Origin: Truepera sp.
GTDB taxonomy: Bacteria; Deinococcota; Deinococci; Deinococcales; Trueperaceae
Direction of reading: 5' to 3'
DNA: 64,000 nucleotides
NCBI GenBank assembly: GCA_032027045.1
Contig: JAVSMU010000001.1
Span: 1,747,924-1,811,923, forward strand
In this document: one piece after another, positions 1-8,736 of the stretch
Position numbering within the stretch: position 1 is the stretch's first letter
Layout of the letters: the number at the start of each line of letters is the position of its first letter
The notes under the pieces: model-generated
The model's input: only the letters and a program-made list of their open reading frames with translations
What the model was told of the DNA's origin: nothing
The model's database searches: none
Translations under genes and position numbers: made by a program

Positions 1-226
1 TGACGCTGCCGGTTGGCCCATTGGGCCGACCGCTGGGCGTCATCGACTGGGTGAGGGCCGCGGAACCGCCGCTGTTGGGTCCAGTAATGGCGGGCTTGCG
101 GTCCAGCTTGTCCGGGAACCTCTTCCGCCAGTAATGAAACGTCTGCGGAGGTAGGAACGTGCAGCCACAACATTGGATCTTGAGTAATGAGATGAGCCAG
201 CACGCTGACTCCACGGTCTACACCGC
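1..226. other. no intact gene; degenerate DNA next to IS tail
   Basis: No convincing reading frame with a start, ribosome binding site and protein-like composition is visible. On the minus strand short stretches such as HYWRKRF resemble transposase sequence, but stops and frame changes break them up. I read this as decayed insertion-sequence DNA. Confidence 0.35.
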
Positions 227-415
227 ATGCATGCCTACTTCTGCAATAACCCGATCGAAAGCATGTTCGGGCAGCTCACGACGCACCTGAAGCGGGCGGC
301 GGCCACCACCCATACCGCCCTGAGCCTGGCCACGAAAGCGGCCCTGGACGCCGTGACCCTCACCGACATCCAGGGCTTCTACTCGCTGCTCGACTTCCCC
401 CGAAAAGTGCTATGA
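227..415 (+). pseudogene. C-terminal tail of an IS630-type transposase (remnant)
   Basis: The 62-residue frame carries NNPIESMFGQL near its start and ends in a helical stretch followed by TDIQGFYSLLDF. IS630/Tc1-type DDE transposases end with an NPIE-(F/W) motif, whose glutamate belongs to the catalytic triad, followed by a helical tail. An in-frame TGA a few codons upstream cuts it off from any N-terminal domain, so the first aspartates of the catalytic triad are missing. It is almost certainly inactive. The methionine at the start is probably only the first ATG in a truncated frame. Confidence 0.55.
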
Positions 416-423
416 AAAACGCT

Positions 424-804
424 TCAAAGCAGCCTGCGGTGCTGGTCTTGAGCCGCGGTGAGCTTGTCAGCGAGCTTGGGTGGCGCGAGCTCCTTGAGGA
501 GGTGCTTGAGATCCCTCCTCTCGTACTGACCCAGGCCTCCGCACGGCACCGCGAACTCGCTGAGCCGCTCGTTGGCCCATTGCCGTTACTCCTCGGTGAG
601 ATCGGGCTTCGTGCGGTTCTTGGCGGTCTGCTTGACGTGCTGCGCGAGGCGCTTCTGGTGCTGCCGTTGTTGGCGCCGCTGCTGTTGGAGCTGACGGCGT
701 GCCTTCTTGGAACGCGAGCTTATGCCACCTTTGGCCCTATTGCCCAGGGCAACGTATGGAATCGCTCTCGACGGGCCTCGACGAGGACAGGAACGTGGTA
801 CCAA
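424..804 (-). pseudogene. broken minus-strand gene of unknown function
   Basis: Read on the minus strand, this frame gives a basic, glutamine-rich segment (RRQLQQQRRQQRQ), then a TAA stop at 586-588, then continues in the same frame as a well-behaved helical sequence (RDLKHLLKELAPPKLADKL) to a TGA at 424-426. The continuation past the stop looks like a gene with one nonsense mutation, though chance cannot be excluded. No family recognised. It lies beside transposase debris, so it may belong to the same dead element. Confidence 0.3.
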
Positions 805-1135
805 TGCTACCGACCCTCAGGTAAGCGCCGGAACTCGACTGTACGCTGGCTGGGTGATGCCGGAGGGGACGGCCTCGTCAATGGTGCGATGCGTGTCTGA
901 AGGTGGACTTGGTGTCGGCTCCAAGCGAGTCCGGCCAGGCCGATCACTCGACACTGGCCGGACCCTTCACTAGCCGGTATGGCTGCTGGACCCTAGAGAG
1001 CGTTCCCGTTGCGGCGGCGTGCCCGCCGCGTTTCGCAGGATGGTACGTCGTCCCCCCTTTCTGCGACAACCAGTACCGCTATGGGGATGCACTCCCAAGA
1101 CCGAATGGTCGCCCTCGTTCCTGTTGGAATGAGGC
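805..1135. other. non-coding stretch
   Basis: No gene is supported here. The frames that are open are short and lack start signals. The one structure seen is a stem GCGGCGG/CCGCCGC with a 5-base loop near 1012-1030, just past the 3' end of the minus-strand lipoprotein gene. It could act as its terminator, but no T run follows in either direction. Confidence 0.3.
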
Positions 1136-2932
1136 TCAGTCTAGTTCGTCGTTCCAGCACAAAACGACAGCCTCATTCCACCACAGGACTGTCTGGAGAG
1201 TCTCATCGATAAAGTCGTCGTCCGTCCATTCATCCTCATCATCGATGTTTACCGTATACGTTGAAGTGTAACCAGGCAGGTACGTCGCGGAAGTGATGTC
1301 GTAAACCCCGTACTCGACGGTGGTGGTCCAGGTGGCGTAGTTGCGTACCTTACGGAGGTTTGGGGTTATGGAGCGGTCGCACCAGGATTGCGTGGACGAG
1401 GTGTAGTAGGTGTTGTAGAAGCGGCCCTGCGTCCCGGTAGGCGGCCTCCAGGCTCCCTCTGCCCACCTGATCAAGACGCTTGACATCTGGTGGCTATTTG
1501 GAACGGTGCAGTCGATAGTGAACGGGAAGCTGTGTATTTCCGTGTCGCTGTTGAGCGCGCGAACCGTAGTGGTTTGCATGACTTGGCCGAACTGGCCGCA
1601 GTTGAACCAGGTGTCGACACCAGAGGGGTTGTGAGCGCGGACGATGGAGACCCTTTCGGGGGGACCAGCGTTGACCGTCACGGTAGGCGGGCTGAGAGAC
1701 GCCCAGGAGTCGTCTATCGTGAAGTCGATGGTCCGTGGGGCCCTGCCGCAGTTCCGTAAGTCGAAGAACGTGCGCGACGACCCGGCGATGGAGGGCATGT
1801 GGTAGGCGAAGTTCAAGACGTGATAGTCGCCTGTGGGGCGTACGTTTACGCATGGCTGGTGCACGTTACTGGTCGCGGTGTCGATGCTGATGTTGAAACC
1901 GTTCTCTGGGTCTTCTGCAGTTGGTGACCCGCCGTCGACCTCGTAGGCCTCTTCGATGCCGTCAGACGGGCAAATGATCAGGAATTCCGATTGGTTGGGG
2001 TCTGTGAAGTCCCAGGGAGTGGCGTTGTTGTAGGTACCGTTGACCGGGTTCCACATGGCGACCTTCATGTCGTAGATGACGATGTCCGGTATGCGGTTGT
2101 TGGCTGTAGGTGGGAATTTTTGGCTGCCGTAGTTGATCTGGATTGTGAATGTCGCGTCGTCACCGTCGCCTGGCACGCCTAGGATGTTGGGGACTTGGAT
2201 AGTGCGCTGAGTATCGCGGGCGTTGGTGTCGACGTTCAGCCACTCCGTGTCGCCGGTCGCTTCTATGACGAGCTCTAGCTGACCGTCGTCTGCCACCCGG
2301 AGTACCAAGGCGCCGGTCAGCGGCTCGTCCGTGCCGCTGTATTTGTTCCTGAGCCGCCATTGACCTTCTGCTTGCCAGCCGTTCACGGCGTCGTATGAGA
2401 AGGGGAACCAGTCGAAGGTGCCGCCCACCCTCTGGTACGTCAGCCCTGCGTCTACGGGATAGTGGTGAGGATCCGCGGACCATATCGGCGCCATCAAGTA
2501 CGCACCTTGTGCTTCGTGATCGTCGGGTAGGTAGAAGTCGACGTCCTCTGGGGCAGGAAGGATGAACTGAAACAGGACAGCGTTGAACCGCTGGCCGGGC
2601 TTGTTCGCGATCGCGCTCCCGAAGAACGTACCTAGGTCAGTTGAGCTGGTCCACTCGGATTCGTCCAGGGGCACTTCCGGACAGGCGAACGACTCCACGT
2701 ACTGAGGGGAAAGGACTGTCTTGCTGGGGTAGGGCAGCAAGACTGGTGCAGGGTGGAAGGTGCCTGTGGTAAACACCAACCGCCCTGCACGTACCGCTTC
2801 CTGTTCCTCCGGAGAGAGCGCGTCGTACGCGGCCTGCCACTCGTCTTGTGGCAATCCGTACGCGTCTTGGCGCGTGCAGGCGATGAACAGAAGGCTGATA
2901 GTGATGAGCGCGACTGGACCAATCCCCCTCAT
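1136..2932 (-). CDS. large secreted lipoprotein of unknown function
   Basis: About 598 residues. The N-terminus has a short basic start, a hydrophobic helix and a lipobox-like LLFIAC, so export and lipidation at about residue 20 are expected. The rest is acidic, rich in aromatic residues, Thr, Asn and Asp, and contains scattered cysteines, as in surface beta-rich proteins. A segment near the middle to C-terminal third (SLSPPTVTVNAGPP) resembles an Ig-like or fibronectin-like strand pattern. I do not recognise a family. ATG at 2932 is chosen because AGGGG lies six bases upstream; a GTG two codons earlier is possible. It is a single gene with lower GC than the housekeeping genes, and its neighbours are transposon debris. 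Confidence 0.75.
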   Translation of the reverse strand: MRGIGPVALITISLLFIACTRQDAYGLPQDEWQAAYDALSPEEQEAVRAGRLVFTTGTFHPAPVLLPYPSKTVLSPQYVESFACPEVPLDESEWTSSTDLGTFFGSAIANKPGQRFNAVLFQFILPAPEDVDFYLPDDHEAQGAYLMAPIWSADPHHYPVDAGLTYQRVGGTFDWFPFSYDAVNGWQAEGQWRLRNKYSGTDEPLTGALVLRVADDGQLELVIEATGDTEWLNVDTNARDTQRTIQVPNILGVPGDGDDATFTIQINYGSQKFPPTANNRIPDIVIYDMKVAMWNPVNGTYNNATPWDFTDPNQSEFLIICPSDGIEEAYEVDGGSPTAEDPENGFNISIDTATSNVHQPCVNVRPTGDYHVLNFAYHMPSIAGSSRTFFDLRNCGRAPRTIDFTIDDSWASLSPPTVTVNAGPPERVSIVRAHNPSGVDTWFNCGQFGQVMQTTTVRALNSDTEIHSFPFTIDCTVPNSHQMSSVLIRWAEGAWRPPTGTQGRFYNTYYTSSTQSWCDRSITPNLRKVRNYATWTTTVEYGVYDITSATYLPGYTSTYTVNIDDEDEWTDDDFIDETLQTVLWWNEAVVLCWNDELD

Positions 2933-3059
2933 TAGCACCCCCTAGTATCATTCCGCGAAGTGGCTCTCGTGATTTGGTACGATTCTCCGCAAGGCTACGA
3001 CTAGACGTTGTGAAAGCTATCACTGCGACCGTGTGGAATTCTGAGTATGAGGCGGGCAG

Positions 3060-3938
3060 GTGTTGGGGTGTGAGCGATATCTTTCGAGAGGGTGGTCGGT
3101 GGGTGCCTTAGCCGCCGTGGCAGCGCTCTGGATCTCCGTCGCGAGCGCGCAGGTGCTAGGAGGGGCCTGTGCCGATTCGGCGTTCCTACACGTCCCCGAC
3201 GCTGGCCTGAGAAGGGCGATCCACGAGTCGCTTGGGTGGGAGTTCGGCTTTGAGGCGGTCGGGGACCTCAAGGGGCCGGATGAGACCACCACCGTCCCCT
3301 GCGAGCTGCTGGCCCGCCTCACGCGCTTGGAGGCCGCGACACCGCACCAGAAGGTGCGCTCGCTGGAGGGTTTGCAGTACGCCACGAGCTTGGAGGCCTT
3401 GACCCTTCGGATGATTCCGTTACCCATCCCGGGTACGAGCGAGCCGCATGCGGTCGAGAGCCTCGAGCCGCTGAGAGGCCTACCGAACCTCAGGTACGTC
3501 AACATCGTGAGCGAGGGCGAGCTGGACCTTGAACCGTTAGCGAGTCTTCCGGTTCTGGAGGAGCTGTACTTGACGGGGGTGAGCATCGCGCGCCTCGAGG
3601 CTCTCCTCGAGCTCGAGGTCGATACGGTGGTACTCCAGTACGCGGGGTTGACGGACATCACGGCCCTCGCCGACTGGGAGAGGCCCCCGGGGCACCTCGG
3701 CCTGTCGCTCAACCGCATCCGCGATCTGACGCCCTTGGCGTCGAACCCGAGCTTCGATAGGGGGCATACCGTCGACCTGAGCTACAACTGCGTCGAGAGG
3801 CCGGCCCCCCTGTCCTTGGATGAGGGGACGTCGTCTCACCCGGTTCGCGTGTTGCGGGGCCGGGGAGTGCGCTTGATCTTGGATCACCAGTCGGTCCGAT
3901 GCGGTGCTCCTGACGGGGCGCTGGAACAGGACAGGTAG
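3060..3938 (+). CDS. secreted leucine-rich-repeat protein
   Basis: 292 residues, GTG start preceded by GGCGGGCAG. A TATGAG hexamer 8 bases before the start could make it leaderless. A signal peptide ends at about residue 30 (VASAQ). The body is a series of leucine-rich units: LEGLQYATSLEALTL, LEPLRGLPNLRYVNI, LEPLASLPVLEELYL, then LSLNRIRDLTPLA near the C-terminus, with about 21-24 residues between repeats. This matches internalin-type LRR spacing and implies a binding role outside the membrane. The partner is unknown. It is divergent from the lipoprotein gene, with 127 bases between them. Confidence 0.7.
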   Translation: MLGCERYLSRGWSVGALAAVAALWISVASAQVLGGACADSAFLHVPDAGLRRAIHESLGWEFGFEAVGDLKGPDETTTVPCELLARLTRLEAATPHQKVRSLEGLQYATSLEALTLRMIPLPIPGTSEPHAVESLEPLRGLPNLRYVNIVSEGELDLEPLASLPVLEELYLTGVSIARLEALLELEVDTVVLQYAGLTDITALADWERPPGHLGLSLNRIRDLTPLASNPSFDRGHTVDLSYNCVERPAPLSLDEGTSSHPVRVLRGRGVRLILDHQSVRCGAPDGALEQDR

Positions 3939-4288
3939 GTGACCGCCCGGCGCGTGCTGTCGGGTCGGTGGGTGGCGCCGGCACCCCGGCATCTAGGGTC
4001 GCAGTGGCTGCCCACACCATTTGCGTGTGCCGCCGGAGGTTGGGCCGGCGGCGACTTCTGGGCAGTGGCGCGGACGCGCAGGTGGGTGTCATCGAAGAGC
4101 GCCTGGTAGGCCCACACGGGGATGTTGCGGCTAAGGGCGAGTGCGGCGCGCACGCGCGGCTCGCGGTGCGTCAGGAGCCAGTGGGTGATGGCGCCCGGCT
4201 GCCCGCCGGTGAGGGCGAGGAGCGGCGCGATGCTACCGATGCGGAGTGCGACCAGGTACGCGAAGTTTACCGAGGAGTCCTCTGGAGT
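3884..4288 (-). pseudogene. remnant of an LRV/HEAT-like repeat protein gene
   Basis: On the minus strand an open frame lacking a plausible start encodes repeats such as REPRVRAALALSRNIPVWAY and DDTHLRVRATAQ. These look like leucine-rich-repeat-variant or HEAT units (the RVRAA...L pattern). Upstream it runs straight into a stop at 4289-4291 that also ends the IS3 transposase remnant, so the gene was cut there. The last 40 residues look like random sequence, suggesting a frameshift. The 3' end overlaps the end of the convergent LRR gene. Confidence 0.45.
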
Positions 4289-4525
4289 TCAGCCGCTTTG
4301 ATGAACAGCTACGAGCTTATCAACCTGCTGGCTCTTGACGCTAGTTTGCCTACCTTCGAACTCCAGGGGTGAAAGGTAGCCGAGGCGGGAGTGGCGCCTT
4401 GCTCCTTAGCGGTAGGTCCATAGATGGCTGTAAACGAACGCGGCACGGAGTGCGTTCTTACCGTTGCTGGCGGTGTAGCGAACGTAGGACCGCTCTTCAA
4501 GGGATCGGCCGCACAGTCAGCCAAT
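4289..4525 (-). pseudogene. C-terminal remnant of an IS3-family transposase (OrfB)
   Basis: Minus-strand translation gives ALRAAFVYSHLWTYR, a TAA stop, then GARRHSRLGYLSPLEFEG and a short tail ending at TGA 4289-4291. IS3-family integrase-like transposases end with a YIE-(F/W)-YN-R...RRHS-LGY-SP-(E)FE motif, which this clearly matches. The internal TAA, plus a change to another frame near 4495-4525 (DPLK), shows it is dead. The DDE core is missing. The IS appears to have landed in, or recombined next to, the repeat-protein remnant downstream. Confidence 0.65.
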
Positions 4526-4751
4526 TAGAAGCTTGGGCTTCAGGTAGCCGTCGTAAAGACTGCACAGGTATTGAGAATTGATGGTGCAGAGTATTGAGAC
4601 CGAAAATGTCTTGCTCGATGGCGGCGCGATGTATAGCTGCCACGCTGGCTTCGATAAGTGGAATCAACAGCCGCCGGCGCCGTAACCCCCTGGTGCCCTG
4701 GCCCCCTCCGGTGCCCTAACCCCCGCCTGGGCCCTAACCCCCGCCTGCGCC
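4526..4751. repeat. non-coding 3' region with short GC-rich tandem repeat
   Basis: 4526-4670 shows no gene. From about 4690 to 4760 a unit of roughly 17-18 bases built around GCCCTAACCCCCGCC is repeated about three times, with degenerate copies before it (GTGCCCTGGCCCCC). It runs into the 3' end of plsX, where it is translated as the last residues. The CCCTAA core resembles a telomere unit only by coincidence. Confidence 0.5.
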
Positions 4752-5828
4752 CTAACCCTCGCCGTCAGCCGCCGCCCCGCCCTGGCGCGCGGCGCCGAAC
4801 TCGGCCATGGCCGCAACGAGCCTCTCCACCGCGCGCGCCGCCACGGCCTTGGAAGCCGTGCGGATGGCGCTGGTCACGGCCCTGGCGTCCGCCGAGCCGT
4901 GGCCTATGAAGGCGTGCCCCTGAACACCCAGCAGCGGCTGCGCGCCGTACTCGGCCGGGTCCAAGCGCTTGGCGATGCCGCGAAGCGCCGGTCTCACGAG
5001 CAGGCCCCCGAGCCGCGCCCGGGGGCTGCTCGCGAGCGCCTCGCGCACCCAGGAGAAGATGGCCTTGGCATCCCCCTCCGCCTGCTTGAGGATCACGTTG
5101 CCCGTGAAGCCGTCGGTGACGACCAGATCCACCAGCCCCGTGAACAGGTCGCGGCCCTCGACGTTGCCGTAGAACTCGATCCCGGCCGTGGCCGCCAACA
5201 GCTCGTGAGCGGCGCGAGTGAGCTCGTTGCCCTTGCTCGGCTCCTCCCCGTTGGACATGAGGCCGACCTTGGGGCTCGGCACGTTCCAGATGCTGCGCAC
5301 GTAGGCGCTGCCCATGACGGCGAACTGCTGGAGGTAAACGGGCTTGCAGTCGGCGTTCGCCCCGGCGTCGATGAGCCCGGTCAATCCCTTGGGGGTCGGG
5401 AGGTTCGCGAGGATGGCGGCGCGGTCCACGCCCTTCACCCGCCCGAGTTCGAAGATGGCCGCGGCCATCGTGGCGCCCGAGTGACCCATCGACACGCACG
5501 CGGCGGCCCGTCCGTCCTTGACCATGCGCATGGCCACCATGACGCTCGAGTCGCGCCTGCGCCGCACGTCCGTCGCGTGCTCGTTCATGCCGATGACGTC
5601 CGATGCGTGCACCACCGGCAGCTCCACCCCGGCGCGCCCCAGTTCGCTACGCAGTTGCGCCTCGTCGCCCACGAGCACGACCGAGTGGCCCTCGAGGTGC
5701 GCGGCCCCGGCGCCCTCGACCGCGGCCCGGGGCATGTGTTCGCCGCCCATGGCGTCTATGGCGATTCGGCCCTTGGAGGCAGCTTCGGTGGGGCGCGGGT
5801 CCGCCGCGGGGGCGCTGCCTGGTGTCAT
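4752..5828 (-). CDS. plsX: phosphate acyltransferase PlsX
   Basis: About 358 residues. PlsX converts acyl-ACP to acyl-phosphate, the first step of bacterial phospholipid synthesis. It is a peripheral membrane enzyme that feeds PlsY. The family signature IAIDAMGGEH lies near residues 21-30, followed by conserved SVMVAMRMVKDGRA, GHSGATMAAA, VGLMSNGEE and TDGFTGNVILK. Length is normal. ATG 5828 is chosen because TATACT at 5842-5837 sits only 8 bases before it, so the mRNA is probably leaderless; a TTG three codons upstream would overlap that -10 box. It is not linked here to fabD or acpP, which often follow plsX. Confidence 0.95.
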   Translation of the reverse strand: MTPGSAPAADPRPTEAASKGRIAIDAMGGEHMPRAAVEGAGAAHLEGHSVVLVGDEAQLRSELGRAGVELPVVHASDVIGMNEHATDVRRRRDSSVMVAMRMVKDGRAAACVSMGHSGATMAAAIFELGRVKGVDRAAILANLPTPKGLTGLIDAGANADCKPVYLQQFAVMGSAYVRSIWNVPSPKVGLMSNGEEPSKGNELTRAAHELLAATAGIEFYGNVEGRDLFTGLVDLVVTDGFTGNVILKQAEGDAKAIFSWVREALASSPRARLGGLLVRPALRGIAKRLDPAEYGAQPLLGVQGHAFIGHGSADARAVTSAIRTASKAVAARAVERLVAAMAEFGAARQGGAAADGEG

Positions 5829-5836
5829 GAGGAGCA

Positions 5837-5842
5837 AGTATA
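5837..5842 (-). promoter_or_regulatory. -10 box of plsX (leaderless transcript likely)
   Basis: Read on the minus strand, TATACT is followed by eight bases and then the plsX ATG. A CTGAAG lies 17 bases upstream as a possible -35. The short distance implies transcription begins at or next to the start codon. Confidence 0.55.
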
Positions 5843-5873
5843 GCGCCGCCTACGCGCAACTTCAGCATAAGGC

Positions 5874-5879
5874 TATGCT
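5874..5879 (+). promoter_or_regulatory. -10 box of rluD (leaderless transcript likely)
   Basis: TATGCT lies six bases before the rluD GTG. No good -35 is seen. It is back to back with the plsX -10 box, the two being only about 30 bases apart. Confidence 0.45.
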
Positions 5880-5885
5880 TCGGGG

Positions 5886-6824
5886 GTGGACTTCCGGACC
5901 TTCGACGCGCCGGCCGGCGAGCGACTCGACGTGGCTATCGCGCAGGCGCTGGAGCTGTCGCGCACCTACGCGAAGGAGCTCGTGAGCGAGGGTTACGTGA
6001 CGGTGGACGGCCGCCCCGTGGGCAAGGCCAGCTCCAAGATGCTCGGCAACGAGGTCGTTTCGGTGATCATCCCGCCACCGCGCCCCATGCTGGTGGAGCC
6101 CGAGGACATCGAGCTGGACGTCATCTACCAGGACGAGGATCTGGTGGCAATCAACAAGCCGCCGGGCCTCGTGGCGCACCCTACCGCCACCTTGCGCACC
6201 GGCACCGTCGTGAACGCGCTGCTGGGGCGCATGCCCCTCTCCAAGGAGCGCCTCCAGGACCCGAGCGACGAGGCCTACCGCCCCGGCATCGTTCACCGGC
6301 TCGACAAGGACACGTCGGGCGTGATGGTGGTGGCGAAGAACGACGAGGCGCACCGGCACCTCTCGCGCTCCTTCAAGAAACGCCTGACGGAGAAGGAGTA
6401 CGTGGCCATCGTGGTGGGCGAGGTCGAGCACGGTCTCATCGTGGACGCCGCCATCGGCCGCCACCCGGTGAGGCGCCAGAGCATGACCGTCGGTGGCGAG
6501 AACGCCAAGGCGGCCACCACCCACTTCTTCGTCGTGGCCCGCCTGAAGGGCTACACGCTCGTGAAGGCGCGGCCACACTCGGGCCGCACGCACCAGATCC
6601 GCGTCCACCTGGCGCACGTGGGGGCGCCGATCCTGGGCGACGAGGTCTACGGCCACGCGTCGCCGATCATCGGCCGCCAGGCCCTGCACGCCTACCGCCT
6701 GAGCCTGCCGCACCCCCGGGACGACCACGGCGTGACCTTCAGCGCCCAGGTGCCCACCGACATGGTGGAGGCGTGGTTGCGTCTGGGAGGCAGCTGGCCG
6801 CCGCCGGGCAACGAGGAGCTCTAG
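5886..6824 (+). CDS. rluD: RluD-family 23S rRNA pseudouridine synthase
   Basis: 312 residues. An N-terminal S4-like RNA-binding domain (residues about 10-75, RLDVAIAQAL...VTVDGRPV) precedes the RluA/RluD catalytic domain. The active-site motif HRLDKDTSG starts at residue 137, with D140 the expected nucleophile. AINKPPGLVAHP and RPHSGRTHQIRVHL are also present. RluD enzymes modify helix 69 of 23S rRNA; which uridines this one modifies cannot be told from sequence. GTG 5886 is supported by the -10 box six bases upstream. Divergent from plsX. Confidence 0.9.
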   Translation: MDFRTFDAPAGERLDVAIAQALELSRTYAKELVSEGYVTVDGRPVGKASSKMLGNEVVSVIIPPPRPMLVEPEDIELDVIYQDEDLVAINKPPGLVAHPTATLRTGTVVNALLGRMPLSKERLQDPSDEAYRPGIVHRLDKDTSGVMVVAKNDEAHRHLSRSFKKRLTEKEYVAIVVGEVEHGLIVDAAIGRHPVRRQSMTVGGENAKAATTHFFVVARLKGYTLVKARPHSGRTHQIRVHLAHVGAPILGDEVYGHASPIIGRQALHAYRLSLPHPRDDHGVTFSAQVPTDMVEAWLRLGGSWPPPGNEEL

Positions 6825-6827
6825 GGC

Positions 6828-6833
6828 TACAAT
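6828..6833 (+). promoter_or_regulatory. candidate -10 box for the pepF operon
   Basis: TACAAT just after the rluD stop would give a leader of about 58 bases before the pepF ATG. No convincing -35 hexamer is seen 17 bases upstream. Confidence 0.3.
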
Positions 6834-6897
6834 CGGTGCAGTGCCAGCCGCCGGGGTGTTCCCTCGCCCTGCGCGATGGATACCGAGGTGACACGGC

Positions 6898-8736
6898 ATG
6901 CCGGACGACATCAGCCAACTCCCGACCACTAAAGAGGCCGAACCGCGTTGGAGCCTCTCGACCATCTACCCCTCCATGGAGTCGGGGCCGTTCCAGGACG
7001 ACAAGGTGCGCCTGCGCGAGCGGCTACGCGAGCTCGAGCGCTACATGGAGGCGCACGGCGTGAGCCCGGGCGGCGAGGGCTCCGCCACCGCCTTGGAAGG
7101 CCTGATCGAGCGGCTCGAGGCCGCCTACTTGCCCCTGGTCACGCTGCGCGGCTTCCTCGGCGCCATCATCTCCGTGGACTCTTTCGACGAGGCCGCCCGG
7201 GCCGAGCTCTCTGCCCTTACCCCGTACACGAGCAAGCTGGCGGCGCTGGGCGCCCGCTTCCAGGGCTGGCTCGCGGGTCTCGACCTGGAGCAGCTCGCCC
7301 TGGCGTCCAAGCTGATAGCCGAGAACGAGTACCCGCTGCAGCGCGAGCAGCTCGAAGGCCGGCACCTCATGTCACAGGAGGCCGAGGAGCTGGCGGCGCT
7401 GCTCGACGACACCGGCGGCGGCGCCTGGGGTCGGCTGCACTCCTCGCTCATCTCGCGCTCGACCATCCACGCCGGCCTGCTGGCCGGCGGTTCCGAGGGC
7501 GAGTACGGGATGGCGCAGCTGCGCACGCTCCAGGCGAACCCCGACGAGGCCGTCAGGCGCCGCGCCTACCTGGCCGAGCGCGAGCTGCTGCAGCGCAACG
7601 AGGTGGCCTACGCGGCCGCCATGAACGGCGTCAAGGGGCAGGCCGAGACGCTGGCGCAGCGCCGCGGCTGGGGTGGGGCGTTCCGCGAGAGCCTCCACCA
7701 GCACTCGATCACGCCCGAGAGCCTTGCAGCCATGCACGACGCGACCGAGGAGCGCTTCCCCGTGCTCCGCGGCTACCTCAAGGCGAAGGCGTGGCAGCTC
7801 GGCAAGCAGCAGCTCGGCTGGTACGACCTCTGGGCCCCGCTGCCGCACGCCTCCGCCTCACGCCACTCGTGGCACCAGGCCAAGGCCTTCATAGTCGAAC
7901 AGTTCGGCAGCTACAGCCTCGAACTGGCGGCTTTCGCGCAGCGCGCGTTCCTCGAGGAATGGGTGGACGTGCCGCCGCGGAAGGGCAAGCGCAACGGCGC
8001 CTACTGCATGCCGGTGCCGGCGAGGGGCGAGTCGCGCATCATGCTCAACTTCGGGGGCACGCAGGCCGACCTGTTCACGCTGGCGCACGAGCTGGGGCAC
8101 GCCTACCACAACGACTGCACCTTCCGTTTCGGGCGCTCGCTCCTACAGTCGCAGACCCCCATGACGCTGGCCGAGACGGCCAGCATCTTCTGCGAGACCA
8201 TCGTGCTGGAAGGCGTACTGGCGGGCGCCGACGACCTCACCAAGCTGCTGGCGCTGGAGCAGCACCTCACGCAGGCCACGCAGTTGATCATAGATATCCA
8301 CTCGCGCTACCTGTTCGAGGCCACGGTCTTGGAGCGCCGCCGCGAGCGCGAGCTGAGCGCCCGGGAGTTCAGGCAGATCATGGACGACGCGCAGGCGCGC
8401 ACGTACGGCGACGCCCTGAACCCCGAGGAGCGCCACGACCTCATGTGGGCGCACAAGGGCCACTACTACTCGGCCGGCCTGTCGTTCTACAACTACCCCT
8501 ACACCTTCGGCTTCCTCTTCGGGCTCGGGCTGTACGCGCAGTACAAGCGGGACCCGGACGCTTTCAGGGGCCGCTACGACGAGCTGCTGGCCTCCACCGG
8601 GCTGGCCGACGCCGCCACGCTGGCGCGCAGCTTCGGCATCGACATCGAAGACAAGGCGTTCTGGCGAGCCAGCCTGGACGTCGTCGAGGAGCGAGTGTCG
8701 GCGTTCCAAGCGCTGACCGAAAGGGTCACCAGATGA
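6898..8736 (+). CDS. pepF: M3-family oligoendopeptidase (PepF-like)
   Basis: 612 residues, the usual size for PepF/M3B peptidases, cytoplasmic zinc enzymes that cut short peptides. The zinc motif HELGH is at residues 397-401 within TLAHELGHAYHND, followed by the conserved MTLAETASIFCE segment that supplies the third ligand. The C-terminal GLSFYNYPYTFGFLFGLGLY is typical of the family. GAGGTG about 10 bases before the ATG serves as ribosome binding site. The stop overlaps the next start (ATGA). The gene begins a six-gene run that ends in a peptide-type ABC permease, which fits uptake followed by peptide breakdown. Confidence 0.92.
   Translation: MPDDISQLPTTKEAEPRWSLSTIYPSMESGPFQDDKVRLRERLRELERYMEAHGVSPGGEGSATALEGLIERLEAAYLPLVTLRGFLGAIISVDSFDEAARAELSALTPYTSKLAALGARFQGWLAGLDLEQLALASKLIAENEYPLQREQLEGRHLMSQEAEELAALLDDTGGGAWGRLHSSLISRSTIHAGLLAGGSEGEYGMAQLRTLQANPDEAVRRRAYLAERELLQRNEVAYAAAMNGVKGQAETLAQRRGWGGAFRESLHQHSITPESLAAMHDATEERFPVLRGYLKAKAWQLGKQQLGWYDLWAPLPHASASRHSWHQAKAFIVEQFGSYSLELAAFAQRAFLEEWVDVPPRKGKRNGAYCMPVPARGESRIMLNFGGTQADLFTLAHELGHAYHNDCTFRFGRSLLQSQTPMTLAETASIFCETIVLEGVLAGADDLTKLLALEQHLTQATQLIIDIHSRYLFEATVLERRRERELSAREFRQIMDDAQARTYGDALNPEERHDLMWAHKGHYYSAGLSFYNYPYTFGFLFGLGLYAQYKRDPDAFRGRYDELLASTGLADAATLARSFGIDIEDKAFWRASLDVVEERVSAFQALTERVTR

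Noticed and set aside
412-900. 162-codon plus-strand frame with leucine-rich stretches
   Set aside because: It is the opposite strand of the broken minus-strand gene, and its L-rich sequence comes from antisense of Q/R/K-rich codons. No ribosome site or family.
4690-4760. telomere-like CCCTAA repeats
   Set aside because: The copies are irregular, only about three, and partly inside the plsX coding end. A linear-chromosome telomere is not supported.
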